NCBI GenBank assembly: GCA_038380435.1
Contig: JAWZYU010000013.1
Location: forward strand, 64,932,446-64,996,445
DNA: 64,000 nucleotides
Source of the DNA: Ryuthela nishihirai
Taxonomy: Eukaryota > Arthropoda > Arachnida > Araneae > Heptathelidae
Direction of reading: 5' to 3'
Made by a program: the position numbers and the translations under genes. This document shows positions 35,156 through 45,697 of this stretch, in pieces (positions within the stretch are counted from its first letter, which is position 1; every line of letters starts with the position of its first letter). The notes beneath the pieces are model-generated. The model had not been told where the DNA came from, made no database searches, and saw nothing but the letters and a program-made list of their open reading frames with translations.

Positions 35156-35735
35156 GGGACGAGGTTGGTTCAGTCTGTTCAATCTCTTATTCCGATGATC
35201 CTAGGATTTTGTACCTAAGCTGAGCTGCCGTCCTTTGGCTCAGATATTAAATCCTGGATCCGTGTGAAAGAGAGAACTGTACTCTGTACATATTAAAGAA
35301 CATGCTGGAAGTGCTTGTTTGGAGACTTCCATCTGTCTGCTAACAGTTGTCCAGTGGGTCCCCTTCCCTAAAAGCCTCTGAACCATGGGCATCAGCAGAA
35401 AATTTTCCAGGGAGGGGGGCAAAGCTTGGAGACAAATAATTGCATCAATAAATTTTTATTTCATTATTTAATTTTTAGGTTTTTTTTTTACAAGTAGATT
35501 ATAGAATACAGTATTGCCTCAATACAAAAACACATACATATTGTATATAAATTAATTACGTTTTAATTGTTACGATTATAATTTGTGGAATTTTTTACTC
35601 GATCCCAGGGGGGCAAGATCTAGGGGGGCCCGTTTGCCTCCGTCTGCGGACGCCCATGCTCTGAGTCTTTGGGTTCCTTGTAACTTGGCCATTTAATCCA
35701 TTGTATGCACAAAAGCACCGCTCAGAGGTATAAAC
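35156..35735 (+). mobile_element. SINE1 copy, diverged, split by an insertion
   Basis: The head is strongly decayed (ttggttcagtctgtt for the A box). Body parts ctgtacatattaaagaacatgctgg and aacagttgtccagtggg are clear up to 35383. It resumes at 35659 with ctctgagtctttgggttcc ... gcaccgctcagaggta. The inserted block 35384-35658 is described separately. Confidence 0.8.
35384..35658. mobile_element. hAT-like MITE inserted in SINE1
   Basis: Ends catgggcatc and gacgcccatg are inverted repeats with one mismatch; both subterminal regions are G-rich (gggaggggggcaaag and ggggggcaagatc). Flanking 8-mers ctctgaac (35376-35383) and ctctgagt (35659-35666) match at six of eight bases, and ctctgag is unduplicated in other SINE1 copies. 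This supports insertion with an 8-bp duplication. Confidence 0.75.
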
Positions 35736-35739
35736 CCAC

Positions 35740-36020
35740 TTTATTTCCGAAAAGAAAACCAAAGACATGGCAAATGAAATGTACGAAGAGTTTACGGATG
35801 TTCAATGTGAGCGCCGTTGGTAATGCGACAAACATCCAACGGTTTTCAACTTCCTGCAGCACTCTAAGGAGCATATTAGAAGTTACTTGGGTGGTGGCTA
35901 ATAGTAATCTGCCATCCAGTTCATTCGGTAAAGTCGAGTGATGAACTGCATCTTTGAGAGAAACCCCACAGAAAAAATCGAGTGAGGGTTTGATGGTTTT
36001 CGTCAAACTAAAATACAAAC
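35740..36020 (-). pseudogene. mariner/IS630-type transposase C-terminal remnant
   Basis: Minus strand: KPSLDFFCGVSLKDAVHHSTLPNELDG, then LLLATTQVTSNMLLRVLQEVENRW. After a frameshift it continues as CRITNGAHIEH, then a stop. This follows the conserved C-terminal pattern (MDFFLWG.LKD ... ML..V..EL..R ... C...NG.HIEH) of a widespread arthropod transposase group; the terminal Asp/Glu motif lies in the DFF region. The N-terminal and most of the catalytic domain are absent. Confidence 0.65.
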
Positions 36021-36192
36021 TGTGCTTTATGTGAATGTGTCACAGAAGCTCTTCGCGTAGACATAGCAAACCAATGAAATCAAATTTGATGTATTTGTAT
36101 TTCCTTTTATTGTCGTATTTGTTTCCTTTTCGTGTGACAGATGAAGTATTTATATTTGTTTGAAGATGTACAGCTGCTTTGTCATTGCACAG

Positions 36193-36461
36193 GAGCGGGG
36201 GTGGCTCAGACGGTAGCGAGTCAAGCTCGTAATCTGCAGTTCCCAACTTCGAATCCTAGCTGAGTCAGCGTTGAGATTTATCTGAGAAAACTCCCACGGT
36301 CACCGATGGGCTTGGAAAAGTGTTCACGTTAAAGAACACGCTAGATGGCTTTGACGGGAGGATACTATATGTCTCCTAACATCTGTTACAGTGGGTCCCC
36401 AACCTTTTCTGAGACTTCGGGGTCCTTGTGACCTGCCCATTGTGCGCAAATAAAGTGCCAC
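36193..36461 (+). mobile_element. SINE1 copy with internal deletions
   Basis: Head gagcgggggtggctcag with B box now acttcgaatcc. The body lacks the segment between cccacggtc and accgatgggc, and more after cttggaaaag. Confidence 0.85.
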
Positions 36462-36516
36462 ACGGTGGTAAAAAATATTGTCATTATCCTGCATAATAGT
36501 CTATATTAGAGGTTCT

Positions 36517-36644
36517 GGGGCGGGGGTGGCTCAGTGGGTAGCGCGCCAGGCTCGTAATCTGTAGTTCCCAGTTCGAGTTCCAGCTGGGTCAGCGTTGAGA
36601 ATTATCTCCGCAAAATTTCCCGTTATGCCCACGGTCAGTATGGG
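36517..36644 (+). mobile_element. SINE1 head fragment
   Basis: A box tggctcagtggg, anticodon loop ctcgtaa, B box shortened to agttcgagttcc; it stops after cccacggtcagtatggg. Confidence 0.9.
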
Positions 36645-36739
36645 CAGAAAGCCGCAGAAAGTCACTCCGATATTGCGCTTTTCGACCACGCCCATTTTTC
36701 AAAAAGTCTCCGAATTTTATCATTTTTCCGCCATTTTGA

Positions 36740-36870
36740 ATTCTGACGTCCTCTAAAGACCCCCTGGGTGACCCACCTGTATTTTTAAAGCCCCCTCCCT
36801 GGTTGACCCACCTATATTTTTTAAGCCCTCTGGTTGACCCACCTGTATTTTTAAGCCCCCTGAAGAGAAC
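36740..36870 (+). repeat. Degenerate ~31-bp tandem repeat (GGTTGACCCACC family)
   Basis: Three to four units of ctggttgacccacctgta + tttttaagccccc. Same family as 22030-22215, opposite strand. Confidence 0.8.
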
Positions 36871-37881
36871 CCCCGAATTTTCCTAACTCACGAATTTATT
36901 TTTGATGGCGCCACCTAGTGTTTAAAACACATGTTATATATTAGCAAGTACTATATTTTTTTTAAAAAATTGACTTGGACAAATGGGGTCGTTCCCGTAA
37001 CCTCAGTTTTTTATCGTTTGTGCGTCTTTTCCTTTCGTTTTTTTCAATAAGAAAAGTAATTTTTTATGAGTTTTTTTTTCTTTTCATGTTTTGTTTTTTT
37101 AATAAAAAAATAGTTTTTTATACAATTTGTTTTTAAAGATTAGCCATAGAAAGTATTCTATGGTTGTTTTTATTTTTCACTTGCTTACTTTTCGTTTATT
37201 TTAACAAAAAATAGTTTTTTTGCAATTTGTTTTATTTTACATGATTTTCTCCTCTTTTATTGTGTGTCGCACTCCCCAATTCGAGGCGAGTTGCTACTGA
37301 AGGGACTCATTCGCCCACCCATCAGTTGGATGGAAGCGGCGATTCTCTCCGAGGCTGAATTAAAGCCTTTTGAATTGTCCGCGTTTTTTTTTTGCAGTTT
37401 TTTCTTTATGCTACTCCACCTTTCCTAAAATGAAATAGCGAATGGCTTATTCCAAATTTAGCGGAGTAGTGGGGGGAGTGGGTGCCTCTCAAAATCCAAC
37501 CTCAACGTCCTAGTTCGTGAGAGGTGGGCAACGTCATCAGCTGACCAATTGCATTTTGGTGCTATCTCACCAACAAAAGCTCGGAGATCAGCTGATGATG
37601 GCTGATGAGGCTCTGGTACCGAATGATGCTTAAGTACTAAGATTAGCATAATGTGATCAAAGATTGGATCAAAGAAGGCTCCGTTTTCTATTTTGTGCAG
37701 TTAGCTGTTTTTCCTCCTGCGATTTAATCCATAGCTTTGATAAAAGTTTGGAGAAATTAGGTTAACTCTAAATCGCATTAAGTCATCCCTTTATAAGTAA
37801 GAATGCATATTGTGAAAACTTCTAGACAATGTTATTCTTATTCTATCTCCACCTTTACCGGGGGGGGAGGCAGCTTGCCTT
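36871..37881. other. Unassigned sequence
   Basis: T-rich to about 37250 (gttttt runs), then a more GC-balanced part (37260-37660) whose 63-codon minus frame has no recognisable domain. No element identified. Confidence 0.4.
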
Positions 37882-38135
37882 CACCCTGCCCATCGGTGTC
37901 AGTAGGGGACACCGATGGGCTTGGAAAGGCAGCCGTCCGTCGGGTGGGACGTAACGTCGTTTTTCCGTGTGTGGGAGAGCCATACCCTGTGCACGTTAAA
38001 GAACACGTTGAAAGGGCTTGGCGGTACGCTACAATCTGTCACCTAACAGCTGCCCAGTGAGCTCCCTAGGGGTCTTTGTGACCTTGCCATTTAGTTCATT
38101 GTGTGCAAAAACAGTGTGGATCAAAACAACCCAAC
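37882..38135 (+). mobile_element. SINE1 copy lacking its head, with a hairpin mutation
   Basis: Begins in the mid body (ccctgcccatcgg) and runs to the tail (aaaacaacccaac). The first bases contain a hairpin absent from other copies (see 37888-37920). Confidence 0.85.
37888..37920. repeat. Perfect 13-bp hairpin inside SINE1
   Basis: gcccatcggtgtc (37888-37900) and its complement gacaccgatgggc (37908-37920), 7-base loop. Other copies read gcccacggtcag here, so the left arm was rewritten to match the right. Confidence 0.9.
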
Positions 38136-39070
38136 GCGACTCTGAATCAAGTTTCTCTAGAACTGGGTTTTCAAAGGTATTCGCTTTGCATTTAAAGAAT
38201 TAGGAAGTTTGAATATTTAACAGCATCAAAGGAATTATTTACACGAACTTTTTAAATATATCCCGAGTGACCATTGAATGATGACTACTCATCCCAATGC
38301 TATGTCAATGTCAGAGGTAAAGTCTAAGCTCTATAATTCCTAAAATAAGTTTTTTTTTTGTTTTGAAGAATGTGATTGCAGACAAAGATCTCAATCAAAT
38401 ATAAAGAATATCTCGCTTTTCAACAATATTAGTTCGGTGTTTAATGAGTTACGGAAGTTTGAATATTTAAGAATAAAAACCTCGGTATTAAGAAACTTAT
38501 TCAAAACCGATAATACTGAGAGAATTCTTTACACAAAGTTCTAAAATGCAGATTTACTTTTTCAATACATTGATACAATATTTATCACTAAGTTTTAATT
38601 GACTTCTGAAGTCAATTTTTGTGACTGGCATTGCTATTGTTAAACATTCAAACTTCCATAACTCATTAAATAGTGAACGAATATTATTAAAAATCGATAT
38701 TTAGATAGAATTGATTGAGATCTTGACTTCAGTCGCATTTTCCCATAAAACGCTTATTTTAAGAGTTAGAGAGCTTCCAAATTATCGTCCCATTCACAAA
38801 ACACGACGTGGTCATAATTCATTGATCACTAATTGTAGATCTATTGTATTAAATGCTTTGAATATAATACTTCTTATTAGAATTTTAATTAACTTCTCAG
38901 GTAAATTCTTATGTTTGGCACTACTGTTGTTAATTATTTAAACTTCTAGAGTTCTTTAAATACCGAACAAATATTGTTAAAAATCGAAATTTAGAGACTT
39001 GATGGAGATCTTTATTTTCAGTCCCATTTTCTCATAAAAATGCTTCATTTAGAAGTTATCGAGGCTTGAA
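38136..39070. repeat. Diverged local duplications in AT-rich sequence
   Basis: 38640-38765 resembles 38930-39062 (catt..aactt..a, gaacaaatattgttaaaaatcg, tttc.cataaaa.gctt). Parts of 38400-38480 resemble the same unit inverted. A related string occurs near 53000-53100 (ggtaaattctta, gttaaat, aaatatt). An unnamed old repeat; no coding evidence. Confidence 0.5.
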
Positions 39071-39245
39071 GTCAGCTGTTCCGTGGCGCAGCAGTATCGG
39101 GTTGGTTCGTAATAGAACTGCAACTGTTGGGGTCCAGGTTCGAGTCACGGGTATCGTTGCTCCGTTATAACCTGCAAATAAGCTAACATCTTTCTGGGTC
39201 TGATGAAGAGAAAAAGTTAGCTTCCACTGACGTAACAAGGGGGGG
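39071..39245 (+). mobile_element. tRNA-derived SINE2 head (tRNA-like)
   Basis: gctgttccgtggcgcag (A-box-like tggcgcagcag), ggttcgtaatag (a CGT-like anticodon loop) and ggttcgagtcacgggt (B box). The start gctgttccgtggc equals the head of the SINE2 copy ending at 61236, so this is probably SINE2 or a sister family. The extra bases between the arms rule out a functional tRNA. Confidence 0.6.
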
Positions 39246-39445
39246 AGCATTATTCAAAAGTCACTGAACTTATATTATGTGCAAATCATATTATGTGTTC
39301 AGAATTTTTCACTTATCTTTTAAAGAGTTTTTACGACCCTCTCCCCCCCAACCAATAGTAATTTTAAAATATTTAATTAATTACTTTTAAAATCATAATT
39401 TGGATAATTTTTGCTTTTGTATAAGGGATTTCTTTAAGGGTTTTT

Positions 39446-39811
39446 TTTCACCTTTGAGCGGCACATTTTTTTGCACACTTTTTTTGGACTAAATGACCGT
39501 GTCACACAAGGACCCCGAGGGCTCATAGAAGGTTGGGGAAGGGGATTCCTGTACAGCTGTTACGAGACAGATGGAAGCCTCGTGTTAAGGCCATCCAGCG
39601 TGTCCTTTAACGTGCACGGGGTATGGCTCTCATGTAAACGGAACCACGGCTTTGAATCCCACGCGACGGACAGCGGTCTTCCAAAGTCCATCGGTGTCCC
39701 GTTTCTTACCGAGGGCAGGTGCTTAACGGAGAGAAATCTCGATGCTGGCCCAGATGAGACTCGAACCTGGGAACTGAGCCTTGCGCGTTACCGACTGAGC
39801 CAATCCCCGCC
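39446..39811 (-). mobile_element. SINE1 copy, diverged
   Basis: Full-length minus-strand copy with head at the right (accgactgagccaatccccgcc). It is followed immediately by segment P, as is the fragment at 31968-32070, so SINE1 head plus P were duplicated together. Confidence 0.85.
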
Positions 39812-40045
39812 GCTTTAAGAAGTTATTTCAATGTTATTGAATACTGACTATATCCACCGTTAACTGAAATTATCCCAAAAGCGTCACTTGGTCTTTGAAC
39901 TGAGAGTATCAATTGATCTTTTGGTGTTTTAGCTCGTTTTCTAAAAGCACGTGCTATTGTTTTCACGTTCGTCTGTCTGTAGACAATCGACGCTTTTTGT
40001 TTTAATAGATAGATAACTAACAATTTTGTAAGGGGGTGAATAGAT
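39812..40045 (+). repeat. Composite repeat segment P (copy 2)
   Basis: Matches 32073-32290: tgaactgagagtatcaattg, gtctgtctgtagacaatcg, gatagataactaacaattt. 40046-40247 that follows is unassigned AT-rich sequence. Confidence 0.8.
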
Positions 40046-40247
40046 ATTAGAAATATATTACGAATATAACCTATTTAATTACATGGGTTTGTTATACCCT
40101 TGATAATATTTGGGAGATAAAAATTGTGTTTTTTCTTTTTGCTTTCATTTTTTCGTCCTTTTTAATTTTATTTTGTTCATGTTGTTTCCTTCAACCTTTG
40201 ATTGTTAATTTTGCCGATGTAATGTTTTTATAAATGAAATAAATAAG

Positions 40248-40460
40248 AAATAAATACCCCCTCAAGCAGCTGCTTGCCACAGAAGTCTGATAAGAGTTTG
40301 TCAGTTTATATGCCATAGTATTGTTTTTCTGCTGAGGTCCTGCCATCCTCACAGACCTTCTGTTTATATGCCATAGTAGAAGGTCTGTGAGGATGGCAGG
40401 ACCTCAGCAGAAAAACAATACAAACGTCCATGCCTTACCCGGGGCTCTTCCTGGGTAAGG
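40248..40460 (-). mobile_element. SINE2 copy with a large hairpin
   Basis: Body and tail of SINE2 (ccccctcaagcagctgcttgcc ... gaggatggcaggacctcagc ... catgccttacccggggctc), minus strand. About 100 bases of it (40318-40421) form a perfect inverted duplication. Confidence 0.8.
40318..40421. repeat. Perfect 44-bp hairpin in SINE2
   Basis: Arms 40318-40361 and 40378-40421 are exact complements around a 16-base loop (gtttatatgccatagt). The loop sequence also precedes the left arm (about 40303-40319). The other SINE2 copies have only the right arm. Confidence 0.95.
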
Positions 40461-40492
40461 CACGGAAGAAATTTTGCGAATTTTCAAAACAT

Positions 40493-40745
40493 TTGAATTT
40501 CTACCGTTAGGAGACTATTTATGTAAAAGGTTTCAAATTTTCTAAGAAAAGTGTAGTGGTAAAAAGGATTCACTCTGAGAGAGCGATTTTCCCTCTTATA
40601 ACTAGAGGGCTTTGGGAAACAAAAATTTTTGTTATCAGATAACTGAAAAATTTTCATTTAGCCATTGGTTTGGATTTCTACCGTTAGAGGACGATAATCC
40701 AAGGAATTTACTTCAATGTTTTTGAAAACGAGAATCTGTCCAACT
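40493..40745 (+). repeat. Composite repeat segment Q (copy 2)
   Basis: Matches 32337-32600 including both tttc.accgttag motifs and aagtgtagtggtaaaaag, and leads into a minisatellite at the same point. Confidence 0.85.
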
Positions 40746-41400
40746 TTCTTTTCCTTCGTCCATCCACCCATTCAACTGTCAAACCATCTCTTCGAACTTC
40801 CCCATCTATCAAACCATCTGTCCAATCATCTCTCCAACCACCTCCATCTGTCCAATCATCTCTCCAACCACCTCCATCTGTCCAATCATCTCTCCAACCA
40901 TCTCCATCACTTAAATCATCTCTCCAACCAACTCCATCTCTCCAATCATCTCTCCAACAATCTCCATCTGTCCAATCATCTCTCCAACCATCTCCATCTG
41001 TCCAATCATCTCTCCAACCATCTCCATCTGTCCAATCATCTCTCCAACCATCTCCATCTGTCCAATCATTTCTCCAACCACCTCCATCTGTCCAATCATC
41101 TCTCCAACCATCTCCATCTCTCCAATCATCTCTCCAACCATCTCCATCTCTCCAATCATCTCTCCAACCATCTCCATCTCTCCAATCATCTCTCCAACCA
41201 TCTCCATCTCTCCAATCATCTCTCCAACCATCTCCATCTCTCCAATCATCTCTCCAACCATCTGTCCATATATCCAACAATATTATCATCTGCCCAATCA
41301 TTTGTTCTTCTGTCCAAATATCCATCCGTCCAACCATTTGTCCATCTGTCCATCCACCTGTCCAACAATCCATCTGTCTAACCATCTTCCATCTCCCTGT
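40745..41400. repeat. 30-bp minisatellite (catctctccaaccatctcca class)
   Basis: About 15 regular 30-base units between 40830 and 41260, looser CATCTGTCCAAC units at both ends. Long frames on both strands (HLSNHLSNHL and GWRDDWRDGD repeats) exist only because the unit is stop-free. Confidence 0.95.
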
Positions 41401-41607
41401 CATCCATCCAAGGTCAGTATATATAAGGTGGGGCCACAAGGCTATGTTTCACAAGGTCATTCGAATGACGTCACAGCGAGGAGAGCACCATGGTTAATGA
41501 AGTGAGGCTTGTGCCACTCCGCGAGGAAGCGTTTCTTGACGATCATTGGCTAGTCATTTTGACATCACAGTGGGGAGACGACGGTAAACAAAGCTTAAAA
41601 AAAGCGT

Positions 41608-44600
41608 AGAGCTATGCACCAATCCCCTGTGATGATGCATAGAACCGGCCAGGCCTAGCACCTAATGTCCGACCCCGCATTCTCGTGGTGCAGACCGTTA
41701 GTACCTTTCAAAAGAGATACTCTCTTGTGGAAGTGAACGGAAGGAGAGGGCTGCCAGATTAGTATGGCCTACTGATCTGGACAACTATGGCTACTTTTCA
41801 TTTTTTTTTCTACCCTGCTGAGGAGTGGTCAACCACACAGGGTCCTGGTGCTGACCATATAAACCCACTGGACTGGACAGATATATGGCTCTGAGCTTGA
41901 TTATGGATCCTGATTTTGCTGCACTGGTGGGCTTCTGTGGAGGGAAAATCTTCCGCTGTGTTTTCTGTTTGTTTGTGGGTTGACAGCCCCAAGTGAATAG
42001 ATTCGCAGGATATGTTTATCAGCTGGTGGATAATCCTGAGCAGAGGTCATCGCAGGTACCTGAACTCTTTGCTTCTACTGGAATCGTCAAATTCTACATT
42101 GGAGAAAGTCTTCCAGTGTAGGTGGCTTCAGCCTTTAGTGGTGGGGGAACGGGTCTTTGCCCCATGTCTGCGATTAGGGGGCTGTTTGATATTGTCGGCA
42201 TTCCCTCTCTCAATAAACATAGTTTCTTTAAACATCTTACTAACCATTTTCTCTCCATAGGTAGTTGGAATGTGAGGACTCTGCACAGAGCTTTCTCTCT
42301 TGATGTCCTCACACAAGAATTCCACCATTATAATTTAGATATTCTCGGCTTGCAAGAGACCAGATGGACATATAAAGGTCAGATTCTTAAAAATAATCTT
42401 AAATTTCTCTTTTCAGGGAGGGACGACAATAAGCATAACCAAGGCGTGGGTCTGCTTCTCAGCAGACACGCTAGTGATGCTCCTCTAGGATAAGAGTGCA
42501 TTAATGAAAGGTTTCTTACAGCTAAATTTCAGACGAGCGTTAAAGACCTGAATGTTATCTGCTGTTATGCCCCCACTGAGGATGCCGATGAGGATGAGAA
42601 GGATAGGTTTTATGAACAACTTCAAGATATTTTGAATTCTGTCAAGAAAGGAGATATTACCCTTGTTCTTGGTGACTTCAATGCCAAAGTTGGTACTGAC
42701 TCTGACCTTTGGGGAGGGGTGATTGGCCCTTTTGGTATTGGTAGCTGCAATGGCAATGGGCAACGTCTCCTACAGGTAAGTAAACTCAATAGTTTCAGAA
42801 TAACTAACACATATTGCAAACACCGCGACATACATAAGTACACATGGGTTTCACCTGATGGGCTGCATAGGAATATGATTGATTATATATTAATTAACAG
42901 CAAATGGGCTAGTTCTGTTAGAAATACCAGGGCATATAGGGGAGCTGAAATTGGATCTGACCATTACCTTGTTAAAAGTGTCTTGCAACTTAAACTTAAA
43001 AAGGGTTGTGCTAGGGTTAAAAAATTTGTTTTTAATACTGAAGCTCTGAAAGACCCAGTTATAGCCAAAGCTTACAATGATAGGTTACTTAGTCATTATG
43101 ACAGTCATGGTATGCTTACTATTGAAGTTGAGGAAGAATGGGATCATTTTAAACAGGCTTTTTTGGACACTAACAGTACTCTTTTAGGAAAAAAGGAGCA
43201 GAAGAGAAAGAATTATCTGAGTGAAAAGGCACTTGAGCTTATTTTGGAAAGAAAGAACTGCAGGAATGTCCTTAATCAATACCCTACTAGTACTAATAGA
43301 AAGCATTACAGAGAACTTAATAAACGTGTAAAAGATCAGTTAGCTGCTGATAAGAATCTTTGGCTTGATGGTTTGGCTGACAAAGCCGAGGAAGCAGTTA
43401 GACAGCACAACAGCAGAGAGCTGTAGCAGATAGTTAATGTTTTGTGTGGTAGAAAACGGACAGGTGTACAGGGATTGAAGGATAAACAAAGTAAGGTTAT
43501 AGAAGGTGAGGATTCTGTCATGGCTAGGTGGGCTGAGCATTTCAGTGATATTCTAAACAATGCTGTTAGTTCTGTTCCCATTGTTTGCAATGATGATAGA
43601 TGCATTGGTGGCTTTAATGTTGGCCCTATAACACAATCTGAAGTTATTTTGGCTGTTTCTAAACTTAAACTTCATAAATTCCCAGGGGTAGATGAAATTA
43701 CTGCAGAAATGCTTAGAGCTGGAAATATTTCGGTTACCACTTGGATGACTGAAATTCTGAATATCTTTTATGATAAAGGCATGGTTCCTAAGGATTTTAC
43801 CACAGCTATTGTTATCCCTATTTTCAAAAAAGGTGATCGCAGTTCTTGTGATAACTGTAGGGGTATTAGCCTACTCTCTCTTCCAGGTAAAGTTCTTTCC
43901 ATGATTGTGCTTAATAGAATTAAGAATCTGGTTGACAGGCAATTGCGTGATGAGCAATGTGGATTCAGAAGTGGTAGGGGATGTGTGGATCAGATATTTT
44001 CACTTAGGCAGATTCTTGAGAAATGTTTAGAGTTTCAGAAACCTTTGGTTGCTAGCTTTGTTGATTTCAAAAAGGCTTTCGACTCTGTTGATCGTCATAA
44101 TTTGTGGTTGATTATGAAATCATATGGTATACCAGACAAGTTAGTTAACATAATGAAAGCTCTCTATAATAACACTGAGTCATGTGTGAGAGTTGGTAAG
44201 GCTTGTAGCAATTGGTTTAGCATTACTTCTGATGTTCGACAAGGGTGCATTTTGTCTCCTTTTCTCTTTAGTTTGGTTATTGATTATGTTATGCGAAATT
44301 CACTTCAAGGGAAAGATTTTGGCCTTAAATGGGCTGCAGATACGAAAATTTCTGATTTAGATTATGCTGATGATTTAGCCCTTTTGGCAAATACTGTTGA
44401 TGAGATGAACTCTTTCATTCGAGCTGTTGATGAGACTGGTAGTAGAGTAGGTTTGGTTATAAACAGAGAGAAATCTAAAGTCATGAAAATTGGTCAGGCA
44501 GGCTGTGATTCAGTTTATCTGAATGGTTGCAGTCTTGAGCAGGTGTCAGAGTTTAATTATCTTGGGAGCTATATAACAGATAATGGTGATGTGCGGCATG

Positions 44601-45116
44601 AGATTAACAGACGAATAGGGATTGCTGCCGGGACTTTTAAGAATCTATGGAGAGTGTGGAAAAATAGGCGTATACACCTAAAGACTAAAATTAGGCTGTA
44701 TAATAGTTTGGTTCTTTCTAGGGTTAGTTATGGTAGTGAAACTTGGACACTTTGTAAACAAGATAACAGGAAACTAGATGCTTTTGATTCCAGATGCTTA
44801 TGCAGTATCTTGGGCATTAGGAGGTTCAACTTTGTAACTAATGATGAGGTTAGGCAAAGGAGTCAGCAACCTCCTTTTAGCAGCATATTGTGCAGAGAGA
44901 GACTCCGTTGGTTTGGCCATGTTGCCCGTATGAATAATTATAGATTGGCGACCTAGGATGCGGTGGGCAGACAATGTCAAACACGACCTTGTTAGAATTG
45001 GTGTGCAGTGGCCAGATGCAGTAGATGTAGCTCAGGATAGACTTGCTTGGAGAACTAAATTGCACGGTCTGGTTGGACCTCCGTAGCCCATGGCTGCTTG
45101 AGGATGATGATGATGG
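41608..45116 (+). mobile_element. RTE LINE, best-preserved copy
   Basis: Starts at agagctatgcacc, about 35 bases short of the full 5' end, and ends in ggatgatgatgatgg at 45116. It sits inside the element at 41408-46743. The ORF keeps a single frame from about 42122 to 44956 with only two premature stops. It carries the 47-base deletion at 44949 also present in 22314-25878. The single ORF (endonuclease then RT) and the short (gat)n tail point to the RTE clade. Confidence 0.95.
42122..44956 (+). pseudogene. RTE endonuclease-reverse transcriptase, two stops only
   Basis: Continuous frame of 945 codons. The family start codon position is GTG here (ATG at the matching place in the copies at 28858 and 57159). 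In-frame stops: TAA at 42491-42493 and TAG at 43424-43426; no frameshift. Endonuclease: GSWNVRTL, LGLQETRW, CCYAPTEDADE, LVLGDFNAKVGTD, SPDGLHRNMIDYILI, EIGSDHYLV. RT: FVDFKKAFDSVDR, SDVRQGCILSPF (the usual Gly of SGVRQG is Asp), LDYADDLALLA, VINREKSKVMKIG, FNYLGSYI. The C-terminus stops at MNNYRLAT after the 47-base deletion, losing the GRPRLRW-containing tail present in other copies. Function in life: nicking of DNA and target-primed reverse transcription in the nucleus. Confidence 0.9.
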
Positions 45117-45697
45117 TAATATTGTTTTCTGTTGGCAGAAAAAGTGTAAAATTGGAATTTCAGTTTTTTTTAACTGTTTGAGGTCTATCTAGCTATCAGG
45201 GAAATATTTATTGTTATAGAAACACACTCAGCAGCCACTTTATTAGGTTCGGTTCCGTGTTATTGTCAATAGTAACTGAGATACAGAACTCTGGAACATC
45301 TGCAAAAATCGTTTTTTGAAAACGTGTGACTTAAGACAATTTAAAGATCTGAAATCTATTTCAACCTAAATAAAACAACTCTAAATAGAGAACGAATCTT
45401 TAGCAATATTCGTTCTCTATTTAGAGTTAAGGAAATTGGGCTATCTAACAGCAATAATTCCAATTTAAGTAATTGCTCTCAAAAGTTAATATCAGATATA
45501 AGTTATAAATAATAATAAATATAATAAATAAAAACTAATAAAGAAATTCTACGGGAATCTATATCGAATTACTGTAGAATTTCTTCAGGAGATCAGAGAA
45601 ATTATTCTGATTATGCCTCCAAAATTAAATTCGATAGAATTAAAACACCAAATCTTTATTTCAACTTATCTTTTTATGAATTTATTTTTTATTTTCA
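45117..45697. other. Interior of the TIR element, no gene
   Basis: AT-rich. It contains the perfect hairpin at 45377-45428 and nothing coding. Confidence 0.5.
45377..45428. repeat. Perfect 21-bp hairpin
   Basis: aactctaaatagagaacgaa plus one base (45377-45397) and its exact complement (45408-45428), 10-base loop. Confidence 0.95.

Noticed and set aside
40708..41439. Long ORFs on both strands (243 and 221 codons)
   Set aside because: Pure 10-residue repeats from a stop-free 30-bp minisatellite, open on both strands at once.
42485..42763. Repeated antisense ORFs over LINE endonuclease and RT
   Set aside because: Conserved between copies only as shadows of the sense LINE frame.
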